Below, piece after piece: positions 55,373-64,000 of a stretch of DNA of 64,000 bases. The notes beneath the pieces are model-generated. The model was given only the letters and a program-made list of their open reading frames with translations, had not been told where the DNA came from and ran no database searches. This DNA is from Hypomesus transpacificus (Eukaryota > Chordata > Actinopteri > Osmeriformes > Osmeridae). The DNA lies in NCBI RefSeq assembly GCF_021917145.1, contig NC_061072.1:9511059-9575058 (forward strand). Direction: 5' to 3'. The translations under genes were made by a program, and so were the position numbers. Within the stretch, counting starts at the first letter, position 1. Each line of letters starts with the position of its first letter.

Positions 55373-58006
55373 ATAAAAAGCAGGTTTGAGTTTGTCTCTA
55401 TTTTTATTTGAAAGCTGCAGAGCAAAAGGAAGTAAAACAGTTTGAGGTCATTGAATTTGATAGCACTTTTCAGAATGGCGTCACGTCTGCACTCCAGTGG
55501 ATACCGGCTTGTGTCCACAGTTTAATATTCTATAGTGCTTCAATATGCTGCTCCATTTTCCTTGCATGCGGTGCTCATGTTGTCGAGGTGTGATTGCATT
55601 TGTTTTAAATGTAGTGATTTGAAGTTGACAGGCATGTTAAGCGATGTGTGTTTTCCAGCATGGACAGAGCAGGAGAGACAGAAAGGCACTGTTCTCGAAG
55701 GTAAGCGGTGGGTTTGCCCCCCCTGTCCCAGTAGACACACCTACAGCATGCACCCCAGAACCATGCTCAAGCTCACAAGTTCCACAGTAGATCGCAATTG
55801 GTCTGAATGGGGGGGAATTCATTAGATAGCTAGATTAGCTGCTTGTGGTGGGCAACACAGCATTCAGATTTTACCCTATGAACATTTGCAAGGATATTTC
55901 TCATGCTGAGGCCTTTCTGGGTGGTTGATTCCTTTTGTGCTCTTGATGTTTGCAGGTTTTCCTCCCCCTACTATTGTATTACCTTTCTGTTCACGGTTCC
56001 ATACAATTAGCCTTTCCCTCTTCTGCTCTCAGGTCCGCCAGTGGATAGCAGACAGGGTCACGCCGGGGGACTCTCCCATCTCCCCTTCAACCTCCTCTCT
56101 CTCCCCGGGCCCGTCCTCCTCCAGTGACTGGAGCCACATCTCCAGGAGGACTTCCCCTCTCCGAGGTCCCCATGGCAAGTTCCTCTCCCCCCCTTCTCTG
56201 GGCCCAGGTGGGCCCTGCCCGTCGGACCAGACCCCCCCTCATCGATCCCGCTATGAGAGGCACACGGACATGGCAGAGCAGGCTAAGCATGTGAGTTTCC
56301 TGTTCGGAGCACTGCTCCGCCTCCCTAAATCATTGGGTCCTAAATGCCAACCCGAGAATCTGGTGCACTTTTTATGCTGTGCGGTTCAGTTGTTCGGAAT
56401 ATTAACTCCCTCCTTTTTGCTTTCTGTTCTCTTTGTGGCCCCTGCAGGAAGCAGAGATCGAGCATCGCAGCCTTTCGTTAAAGCGGGAGGGATCCTGGTC
56501 TACGAAGCGCCTGACTCGGCTAACTGAGCCGGTTCGACCCAAAGTCCACTGGGACTACCTGTGTGAAGAGATGCAGTGGCTCTCTGCCGACTTTGCCCAA
56601 GAAAGGCGTTGGAAGAGAGGGGTGGCTAGAAAGGTAAGAATCAACCGGTGATAACATTCCTCTTCTGCGATAAGGATGTTGCGTCCGAAAACATAATTCA
56701 GGAACTACAATTGTTGTGTTCTTGTCGCAGGTTGTGCGCATGGTGATGCGATACCACGAGGACCTGAGACAGAAGGAGGAGAAAGCAAAGAGGGATGAAC
56801 ACGCCAAGATCAGGAGAGTTGCCTCCAACATAGCCAAGGAGGTCCGAGCCTTCTGGAGCAGCGTAGAGAAGGTACAGTCAGCCTCTAGCAGCGCAAAGTT
56901 ACATATCTTACTTGTTTTCACATCATCCCACATGCATCTGTATAGCCCTGTCACTCTGTATAGTCCTGTCACTCTGTATAGTCCTGTCACTCTGTATAGT
57001 CCTCTCACTCTGTATAGCCCTGTCACTCTGTATAGTCCTGTCACTAATGGCTGACTTCATGCACCCCCCCCACCCCCATCCTCAGGTGGTGCAGTACAAG
57101 CAGCAGTCCCGGCTGGAGGAGAAAAGGAAGAAGGCTTTGGATCTCCAGCTGGACTTCATCGTGGGCCAGACTGAGAAATACTCAGACCTTCTGAGTCAGT
57201 CTCTGGCCCCCGCTGGGGCCCCGGAGGCTGCGGTGTCCTCTCCCAAGAAACCTCTCCCGTCTGCTCTGGATGAAGATGGTGAGAACACCTCACGCACGTC
57301 GACCTACCAATCAAAACTGCATTTCTTTATAACCTGGTTGTCATAGCTACCGCGTATGCATGTGTTTTTCCCCATTGGGCTTGGGGTGTCTTTGTGTGGA
57401 ATTGAGCTGATCTGAAAACCACCCACAGTCTTTCGTTATTGTTGCTTTCAAGGACATGTTGTCCCTGACAAACTCGAAATGCAAAAGCTTTTGTGCGGCT
57501 CGCTCTGTTAGTGTATCCATTAGCAGCAGTCACAGACTGCCGTTAGAGACTGGCTAGACCAGTCAGCTTTCAGGTTAGGCTGCTGCTGCTACCCACATTC
57601 ATAGATAGATTTGTTAGAAGGTAGTGGAAATAAACAGAAGTTACTGGAGGTAAACAATGATTCGAGGGTTAGGGCTGCTTCAGCTGCAGGGAAGGAGCCT
57701 GGCTCCAGTTTACTGCTGCGGAGATGAGAGGATCTGACAGGAGACCAAGCTTCTTCCCTTCTGGTTTTATTATCTGGAAACCGTGACGATGGCTCAACTC
57801 TTTCATTAACCAGATATGAATAAGTAGCATCATTTGAGTGGAGCTGGAGAATTCAGTATCTGAGCAGATGGGAGTCCTCCTTCAGCTGTTTTGTGTGAAA
57901 TTGGGAATAAGTCTTTAAATGTAATTTTGTCTGTATGTCTCTCTCTATGCCTCTATCTACCTTTCTCTCTCTTTATACCTCTCTACTTCTCTCTCAACCT
58001 CTCTCC

Positions 58007-58080
<74 letters not shown>

Positions 58081-58117
58081 CTCTCTCTACCTCTCTCTAC
58101 CTCTCTCTACCTCTCTC

Positions 58118-58194
<77 letters not shown>

Positions 58195-61100
58195 CTCTCT
58201 CTCTCTCTACCTCTCTCTCTCTTCCTCAACAGACAGAGACTTTGAGCCCCCCTGTGAGGAGGAGGATGACGAGGAGACCATCGAGGTGGAGGAGCAGCAG
58301 GAGGGCAATGATGCCGAGTCCCAGAGGAGGGAGATCGAGCTGCTGAAAGAGGAGGGCGCCCTGCCCCTGGACCAGCTCCTCAGCACCCTCGCACGCCCAC
58401 AGGTAACGCCACACCCGCAGGCAGAGAGAGGGAGAATGAGGACACAGGGATCGTTTGGTCACGTCGCTCGTCTAATGTCTTTACCACCTCCTTTAACTCG
58501 TGGGAAACCGACTTTTGGCTCGTTCCCCAGAACTCCGGGTCCGAGGAGGAATGCTCCGACGCCTCTTCCTCGACTGTGGAGGAGGAAGACAAGGAGTTCA
58601 CTGCCAATGAAGACGAAGGTAAGCTCTCCCACCGGATCTCCTTTTAATACGAGGCAACAAACAATATTCCCCTCATTTTCTTACACCTCTGTGTCAATCT
58701 CAGCCGAGGATGAGGAAGACACCATAGCTGCCCAGGAGGTGGCGGAGGGGGCTGGAGACCACGCGGAGGAGCTGGACGACTTGGCCAAAGAAGGTCGGTT
58801 TTTTCCCCCCCTTCATCTCCATCTTTTTTTCCTCAAACCCTTCATCTGCATCAAGCAGTCAGAGCCAGACCACGCGCTCATCTTGGTTGGTGTTTATGAA
58901 GTGTTTTATCGTGTTTATTAAGGATGTGATGATGGAGACGATTAGAACGACACCAGTCGTGGTAGTGATCCAAAGTGCCGCTGTGTAGTCGTGCCAAATG
59001 TGGTGGAAGGCGCTCAATCTTCTCTCCCATCTGTCACATGAATAATTCGTGAGCATCCTAAAGTCCTCCTTTCCCCATCCCAGGTGACATGAGCATGGAT
59101 GAGCTGCTGGAGAAATACAAAGGCGCGTATGCCTCCGATTTCGAGGAACCGTCTGCGTCCGCCTCTTGCAGCAGCTCTGATGAGTCTGAGATCTCAGGGG
59201 AGGAGGAAGAGGAGACCGAGGAAGATGAAAGTGACGTGGAAAGCAACACTTCCTCCTCAGGTAAAAATGTGTCTTTTTGGTTCGTAAGCTTCATAATGAG
59301 CGGTTCTTGCTGGTTCTGATGACGGTACTGTGCTCGTTGCTCAAACTTCTGCATCTCTCACCACTGTTGATCCAGAATCGCCCGGGGAGAGCGAGGAGGA
59401 AGTGGAAAGCGAGAATGAAGAGGACAGTGATGAGGAGGAGGAGGAGGAAGACGACGACGATGAAGATGATGAGTGTGGAGAAGGGATGGAGGTCCTGCTG
59501 AAGGAGGGCGACCACAGCCCTCCCATGTCCTCCGGCCAACGGCCCAAGAAGGAGATCAGCCACATCGCTGCCACGGCAGAGAGTCTGCAGCCAAAGGGCT
59601 ACACTCTGGCCACCACTAAGGTGCGTCTCCTGATGATCAAACAGGAAAGGGTCAGGTGGCTGAGCATTTAGGGAATCGGGCTAGTAATCAGAGGGTTTCC
59701 TGTCCGTGCCAAATGACGTTGTGTCCTTGGGCAAGGCACTTCATCCCTACTTGCCTCGGGGGAATGTCCCTGTACTTACTGTAAGTCGCTCTGGATAAGA
59801 GCGTCTGCTAAATGACTAAATGTAAATGTAAGACACTGTTTGTTTGCGCATGACTTAAATATGAGTGTGATGTATGGCGAAACAGCACAGCTTTTTTTCC
59901 AATCCTTTATATTTCTCCTCTTTGACCACAGGTCAAGACTCCTATTCCCTTCCTCCTACATGGCACGTTGCGTGAGTACCAGCACATCGGACTGGACTGG
60001 CTGGTCACCATGTATGAGAAGAAGCTCAATGGCATCCTGGCCGACGAGATGGGTCTGGGGAAGACCATCCAGACCATCGCCCTGCTAGCTCACCTCGCCT
60101 GTGAGAAGGGTAAGAGCTCCCTGAAAGCTTAAGAAACGTAGCTCCCTGAAAAAACAAACAGGTCCTGTGTGTGTCGCGTTTCAGAAACGTAACGATCCGC
60201 TCTCATGTGTAGGTAACTGGGGTCCTCACCTGATCATCGTGCCCACCAGCGTCATGCTGAACTGGGAGATGGAGCTGAAGCGCTGGTGCCCTGGGTTCAA
60301 AATCCTCACGTACTACGGCAGTCAGAAGGAGAGGAAACTCAAGAGACAGGTAACAACATGGCTCGTGTGAAAAACGAACAAGTCACCCAAAAACTAGATC
60401 AAATATCCCTTGTTAGCTTGTAAAATTTGATTTATCTTTTTCCTTGTGAGAATGTGGTTCTCTTATATTATGTTGTATTATTTATTTCCTATGAAATAAG
60501 GGAAAACTGTAGTTTGCAGGATTGACCTTTGACTGAAATTCTGTCTTTCTGTTGCTTTGTGCGTTTGTCTTACAGGGATGGACCAAACCTAACGCGTTTC
60601 ACGTCTGTATCACGTCCTACAAGCTGGTGCTGCAGGATCACCAAGCCTTCAGACGCAAGTCCTGGAGATACCTCATCCTGGACGAGGCACAGAATATTAA
60701 AAACTTCAAATCCCAGCGCTGGCAGAGCCTGCTCAACTTTAACAGGTGTGTGTGTAGGCAAAAGCTGTGATCACCCACCCCCTCTGTGTACGTGGTTGAC
60801 ACACCGATGCCGATTCATTATTTATAGATATGTTCTGAAATCACATTTAGTTTCACAACTCAGACAATGAACGGCTGAGTGACTCGGCGTGACGTCATCT
60901 AAAACCGTTTCCTCTCCCCCCCCCCCCACAGTCACAGACGCCTCCTTCTAACCGGCACCCCCCTGCAGAACAGCCTGATGGAGCTGTGGTCCCTCATGCA
61001 CTTCCTCATGCCCCACGTCTTCCAGTCCCACCGGGAGTTCAAGGAGTGGTTCTCCAACCCCCTGACGGGCATGATCGAGGGCAGCCAGGAGTACAACGAG

Positions 61101-61988
61101 GGCCTGGTGAAGAGGCTCCACAAGGTGCTCAGGCCCTTCCTTCTCAGGAGGATCAAGGCGGACGTGGAGAAGCAGATGCCCAAGAAGTACGAGCACGTGG
61201 TGCGCTGCCGGCTGTCCAAGAGGCAGCGATTCCTCTACGACGACTTCATGGCACAGGCATCGTAAGTTTCCAGAGGGGAAAACGCCCCAAAAAAGGCACG
61301 AGTCGTTTGTTTGCTTGGGAATTACCGCTCATCCGTTCTGCTTTTGTTTCGTCTTCGTGTCTCTCAGGACCAGGGAAACGCTGGCCAGCGGACACTTCAT
61401 GTCTGTGATCAACATTCTGATGCAGCTTCGTAAAGTGTGCAACCACCCCAACCTGTTTGACCCCCGGCCGATCCAGTCACCCTTCATCACTCAGCCCATT
61501 GTCTTCCACACGGCCTCCCTCGTGCACGAAGCCCTGGAGATCCCCCCCTTCAAGGTCAGAGTCTGGGTCGTGGCCCCTCGTAAAAGCGTAGAAGCCCCCT
61601 CGTGAGTCAGAACAGTGAGGTGTGCCTGAGGAGAGGGTGCTCTTGTGTTCCTCTGTGTCCTGACTCTCTGCCTCTCTCTCCCCCCGCTGCAGAGGTGTGA
61701 CCTGTCCATGTTCGACCTGGTGGGTCTGGAGGGCCACGTGTCACGTTACCAGGCCGATGTGTTCCTGCCCAGCAGGAAAGTCAGCCGTCAGCTGATCCAG
61801 GAGGTTATGGAGTCACCTGACCCTCCTCCACGCCCCAGACCAGTTCGCATGAAGGTCAACCGGTAAGGACTACAGTTTTTTTTCTTCTTCTGTAGTAGTT
61901 ATACAATAAACCTTTTTAAAATGTACTTTACTGACATTTGACTACGTAGTTACTTTTAACAATCATGTATGTAGATTCTGGAAGTAAC

Positions 61989-62020
<32 letters not shown>

Positions 62021-64000
62021 CTCCTGTGTCCGTTTTTTAAAGGATGTTCCAGCCTTTGCCCAAGACTGACGGCCGCACAGTCCTGCTGATGAACAACCCC
62101 CGGCCCACCTGTCCAGTCACCCCGGCCAGTCAGGCTCCTCGACCCCCGCTCATCACAGACATAACACCCTCCCCTGCACCGCCTGTCCAACAAGGTCAGC
62201 GCTCGTTCACAACCCAGACAACCTCAAACACACCCTGCATCCTCTGCAGTTGGGCATTAAAACATTCACAGTTATAGATTAAGATCAGTTCAGCACCCTC
62301 ACGTAACAAACAAACATCTCTAATCCTCTCCAAACCGTGGCTCCTCCTCCCAGTGGTGTGTTCAGTGGCTCCCTCCGCCTCGCCTCGGCTAGCCCTGCAC
62401 CTCAGCGCTCCCACGGCGATGGGGACCGCCGTGAGGTCCGGAGCCCCCAAGTCTGTGCTCACAGTGCGGCCTCCCTCCTGCCCCCCGGGGGTCCAGGCCA
62501 CCCCGCCGCCCAGCAACATCATGCCACAGCGGGTCCTGCTCAGCCCCGACATGCAGGCCAGGCTGCCCTGTGAGTAGCTCCCCTCCACCAGGTCGCTAAC
62601 ACCACTCAGGCTAAGCAGGAAGCTGCTCTTAGCACACGCCACTAGCAAGAGGACACAATATCCACCATCCATTATATCCCACAGTATCCACTATAAAGAA
62701 CCTGGGGCCATTTGGGATCAAAGTCATTCACACAAGTCATATCAATACCATGTTTCTAAGTAGACTAAATGAGTTTTTCTCTCTCTCCCTCTGTCTCCTA
62801 GCTGGGGAGGTAGTGAGTATTGCTCAGCTGGCCTCCTTGGCAGGGCGGCCCGTGTCGTCCTGTCAGGGCAGCAAACCCGTGACCTTCCAGCTGCAGGGCA
62901 ACAAACTCACCCTGTCTGGAGCCCAGCTCCACCAGGTCCCTGTGGCCCCCCCTCGTCCCGTTCAAGGTCAGCCCCAAGCCTGTCTACACCCTGTAGAGTT
63001 CATATCTTTTTATATCATTAATATGAAGAAATACACTTTTAGTTTGACTCTATATATGTTTTCCAAAAGTTGTCTGACTTTGGTTTGTTGCGCAGGTAAT
63101 GTGATGCATCTGGTGTCCAGTGGGGGGCAGCACCACCTGATCAGTCAGCCTGCCCAGGTGGCCATGTTCAGCACACCCAACACCCACGCTGCCGGCGGCA
63201 ACCCTGCCAACCCCGCCCCCGCTGGGATGCAGCTACCTCACAATGCTTCTCCAGGTACATTTACAATAATTCATTTAGCAGACGCTTTTATCCAAAGCGA
63301 CTTACAGGAGAGAGCTTTTCAAAGTGCATAGGTCACTGATCATAACAACAAGATAGCCCCCAAAACATAGCGTATAGCCAAAACATGAAGCACACATTGT
63401 GAACAACCAAAGCCAAAGGGAAGAACCATAAGAGCATGTAGTTAAACAATTTACAATTAAACAACATGAATCGCTATAAGTGCAAGTGTACCTGTAGAAA
63501 AGCAAGCAACAGTAAAAAATATTTCACAGCGAGTACAACAATTTAAATCAGTTGCCACTAACCAACAAGAGCAACAAGTCTCTAAGCAACAAGTCATTGT
63601 GATCCTTAAGGAAACTAGCATTGGGTCCAGCAAACCATTCCTAAGTACCGTTGTACTCCAGGTACACCACAACACCAGCAGCATGACAAAGCCCATCCCA
63701 CTGAGCGTCTCTCCACAGCTGGCCTGCCGGCCAATGACATTGATGCTTTCAATCTTCCCCCCTCAAGTGCCCCCATCTGGCATTGTGAAGATCGTGGTGC
63801 GGCAGTCAACAGGGAAGGAGGGAGGGGGGTGTGTTCCCACCTTGGCAGTACCCCCTTGCCCTCGGGTCGCTCACCTGGCCTCTCCCTCAGTTCACCACCA
63901 CACCAACGCCATCCCCTCCACCAGGGCCCCGACCCCCCTGCAGCCTCCCCAGCACGCCCCTCCTGGGCCAGTCACCGCAGAGTACACTGCAGCGCCCCCC
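51190..64000 (+). CDS. srcap: Helicase SRCAP, SWR1-type chromatin remodeller (3' end beyond window)
   Basis: SNF2-family ATPase that exchanges H2A for H2A.Z. Exons: 51190-51223, 51891-54925, 55659-55700, 56033-56290, 56448-56633, 56731-56871, 57086-57278, 58233-58402, 58531-58618, 58704-58793, 59084-59260, 59376-59620, 59932-60109, 60213-60349, 60576-60745, 60932-61261, 61368-61554, 61693-61862, 62043-62194, 62354-62569, 62802-62966, 63096-63254, 63768-64000+. They close in phase to 2252 codons. The HSA domain is near 1125-1230 ([20 protein letters not shown]). Acidic stretches follow, then ATPase lobe 1 with Walker A DEMGLGKT (about 1592), DEAQ box (about 1694) and [19 protein letters not shown]. 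Further on are [29 protein letters not shown] and [10 protein letters not shown], all SRCAP-specific. Lobe 2 and AT-hooks lie outside. The start is inferred: exon 1 ([11 protein letters not shown]) joins the 3.0-kb exon in phase. That large exon has no counterpart I know in human SRCAP. Confidence 0.93.
51534..51609 (+). other. possible phase-breaking cassette exon of srcap
   Basis: A 76-nt segment with good splice sites (TTTCCATAG acceptor, ACAGACAG|GTGAGA donor) between the proposed srcap exon 1 and the 3.0-kb exon. Included after exon 1 it gives a stop within a few codons (TGGTTGGGACCTTAA). Read in the frame of the large exon it is open ([17 protein letters not shown]) but has no ATG. It could be an alternative leader exon or a poison exon. 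Confidence 0.4.
51972..53198 (+). other. overlapping +1 frame inside srcap exon 2
   Basis: A 408-codon open frame, shifted by one base from the srcap frame. Between 52326 and about 52512 it reads as a charged helical segment ([20 protein letters not shown], then [13 protein letters not shown]). There its third codon positions are G/C in 28 of 30 codons counted, against 11 of 30 in the srcap frame. Outside that part the srcap frame looks like the coding one. It is recorded as an anomaly, not as a proven gene. Confidence 0.3.
56941..57045. repeat. 18-bp minisatellite, about 6 copies, in srcap intron
   Basis: Tandem TATAGTCCTGTCACTCTG units, with CCCTG or CCTCTC variants, lie in the intron after exon 56731-56871, about 40 nt before the next acceptor. 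An 18-bp unit keeps one frame open in each direction, giving spurious repeat peptides on both strands. Confidence 0.93.
58012..58222. repeat. (TC)n microsatellite against srcap acceptor
   Basis: A long CT run interrupted by TACCTCTCTC steps fills the end of the intron, ten bases before the acceptor of exon 58233-58402. It acts as an extreme pyrimidine tract. Its frames (Ser-Leu repeats) are not coding. Confidence 0.97.
59651..59831 (+). mobile_element. tRNA-derived SINE copy in srcap intron
   Basis: Plus-strand copy with the family body and tail (GCGTCTGCTAAATGACTAAA). The head has GTGGCTGAGCATTTAGGG instead of GCGGTTAGGG, and part of the B-box is deleted. It lies about 30 nt after the donor of exon 59376-59620. 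Confidence 0.85.
61990..62020. repeat. poly-T run of about 31 bases in srcap intron
   Basis: Uninterrupted T run about 20 nt before the acceptor of exon 62043-62194. The length is likely to vary between individuals and to be uncertain in assembly. Confidence 0.9.
63256..63660. mobile_element. repeat-derived intron segment with SINE-like tail
   Basis: Starts with CATTTACAATAATTCATTTAG then CAGACGCTTTTATCCAAAGC, a tail motif widespread in fish repeats and related to, but distinct from, the eight SINE copies. About 350 bp of sequence with repeated AACAA/CAACAAG words follows, up to the CTCCAGGTAC at 63661 that echoes the donor CTCCAGGTAC at 63251. Probably an inserted element; its class is unknown. 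Confidence 0.45.

Noticed and set aside
57891-58346. Ser/Leu-rich frames over the CT microsatellite
   Set aside because: Simple-repeat translation. The srcap exon starts at 58233 in one defined phase.

Overview
This window is nuclear DNA of a teleost fish. It has vertebrate-type split genes with short GT-AG introns, a derived HoxB fragment, abundant microsatellites and minisatellites, and at least eight copies of one tRNA-derived SINE carrying the teleost tail that ends in ATTTAGTCATTTAGCAGACGC. The Hox genes (b5, b6, b8 with no b7 between them, and no b9 or b13 before ttll6) fit the degenerate HoxBb copy left by the teleost genome duplication. An exact species call is not possible from sequence alone. 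Retention of hoxb8b and frequent TAGGCCTA words hint at a non-acanthomorph euteleost, but this is a weak inference.

Layout. 0.7-9.8 kb: hoxb5b, hoxb6b and hoxb8b, all on the minus strand. 11.2-16.4 kb: ttll6 (-), a tubulin polyglutamylase. 20.0-23.6 kb: calcoco2 (+), a xenophagy receptor. 24.3-25.9 kb: snf8 (-), ESCRT-II. 26.5-27.2 kb: gip (-), an incretin hormone. 29.0-32.5 kb: msl1 (+), scaffold of the MSL histone acetyltransferase. 35.5-36.8 kb: chmp2a (-), ESCRT-III. 39.1-47.8 kb: fbrs (+), AUTS2 family. 51.2-64.0 kb and beyond: srcap (+), the H2A.Z-loading SNF2 ATPase, cut by the window end after the first RecA lobe. I built every gene model by hand from reading frames and splice consensus. 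All exon phases close, giving predicted proteins of 273, 225, 236, 782, 558, 257, 106, 531, 220 and 1345 aa, plus 2252 codons of srcap.

The left half (HOXB, TTLL6, CALCOCO2, SNF8, GIP) matches the human 17q21 block. FBRS-SRCAP are neighbours in human 16p11.2. MSL1 and CHMP2A come from other human locations, so the window spans at least one lineage-specific junction. Three unrelated chromatin regulators (msl1, fbrs, srcap) and three membrane-remodelling or autophagy genes (calcoco2, snf8, chmp2a) sit within 45 kb.

The observations most worth checking are: a hoxb8b whose homeodomain has Asn instead of Ile/Val at DNA-contact position 47 and whose hexapeptide is FPWL; a 3.0-kb N-terminal srcap exon in which about 190 nt look coding in a second frame; an exact 363-bp tandem duplication between hoxb6b and hoxb8b; a gip stop codon split by an intron; and minisatellites lying directly against splice acceptors in ttll6 and fbrs. 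I found no wholly new multi-gene system.
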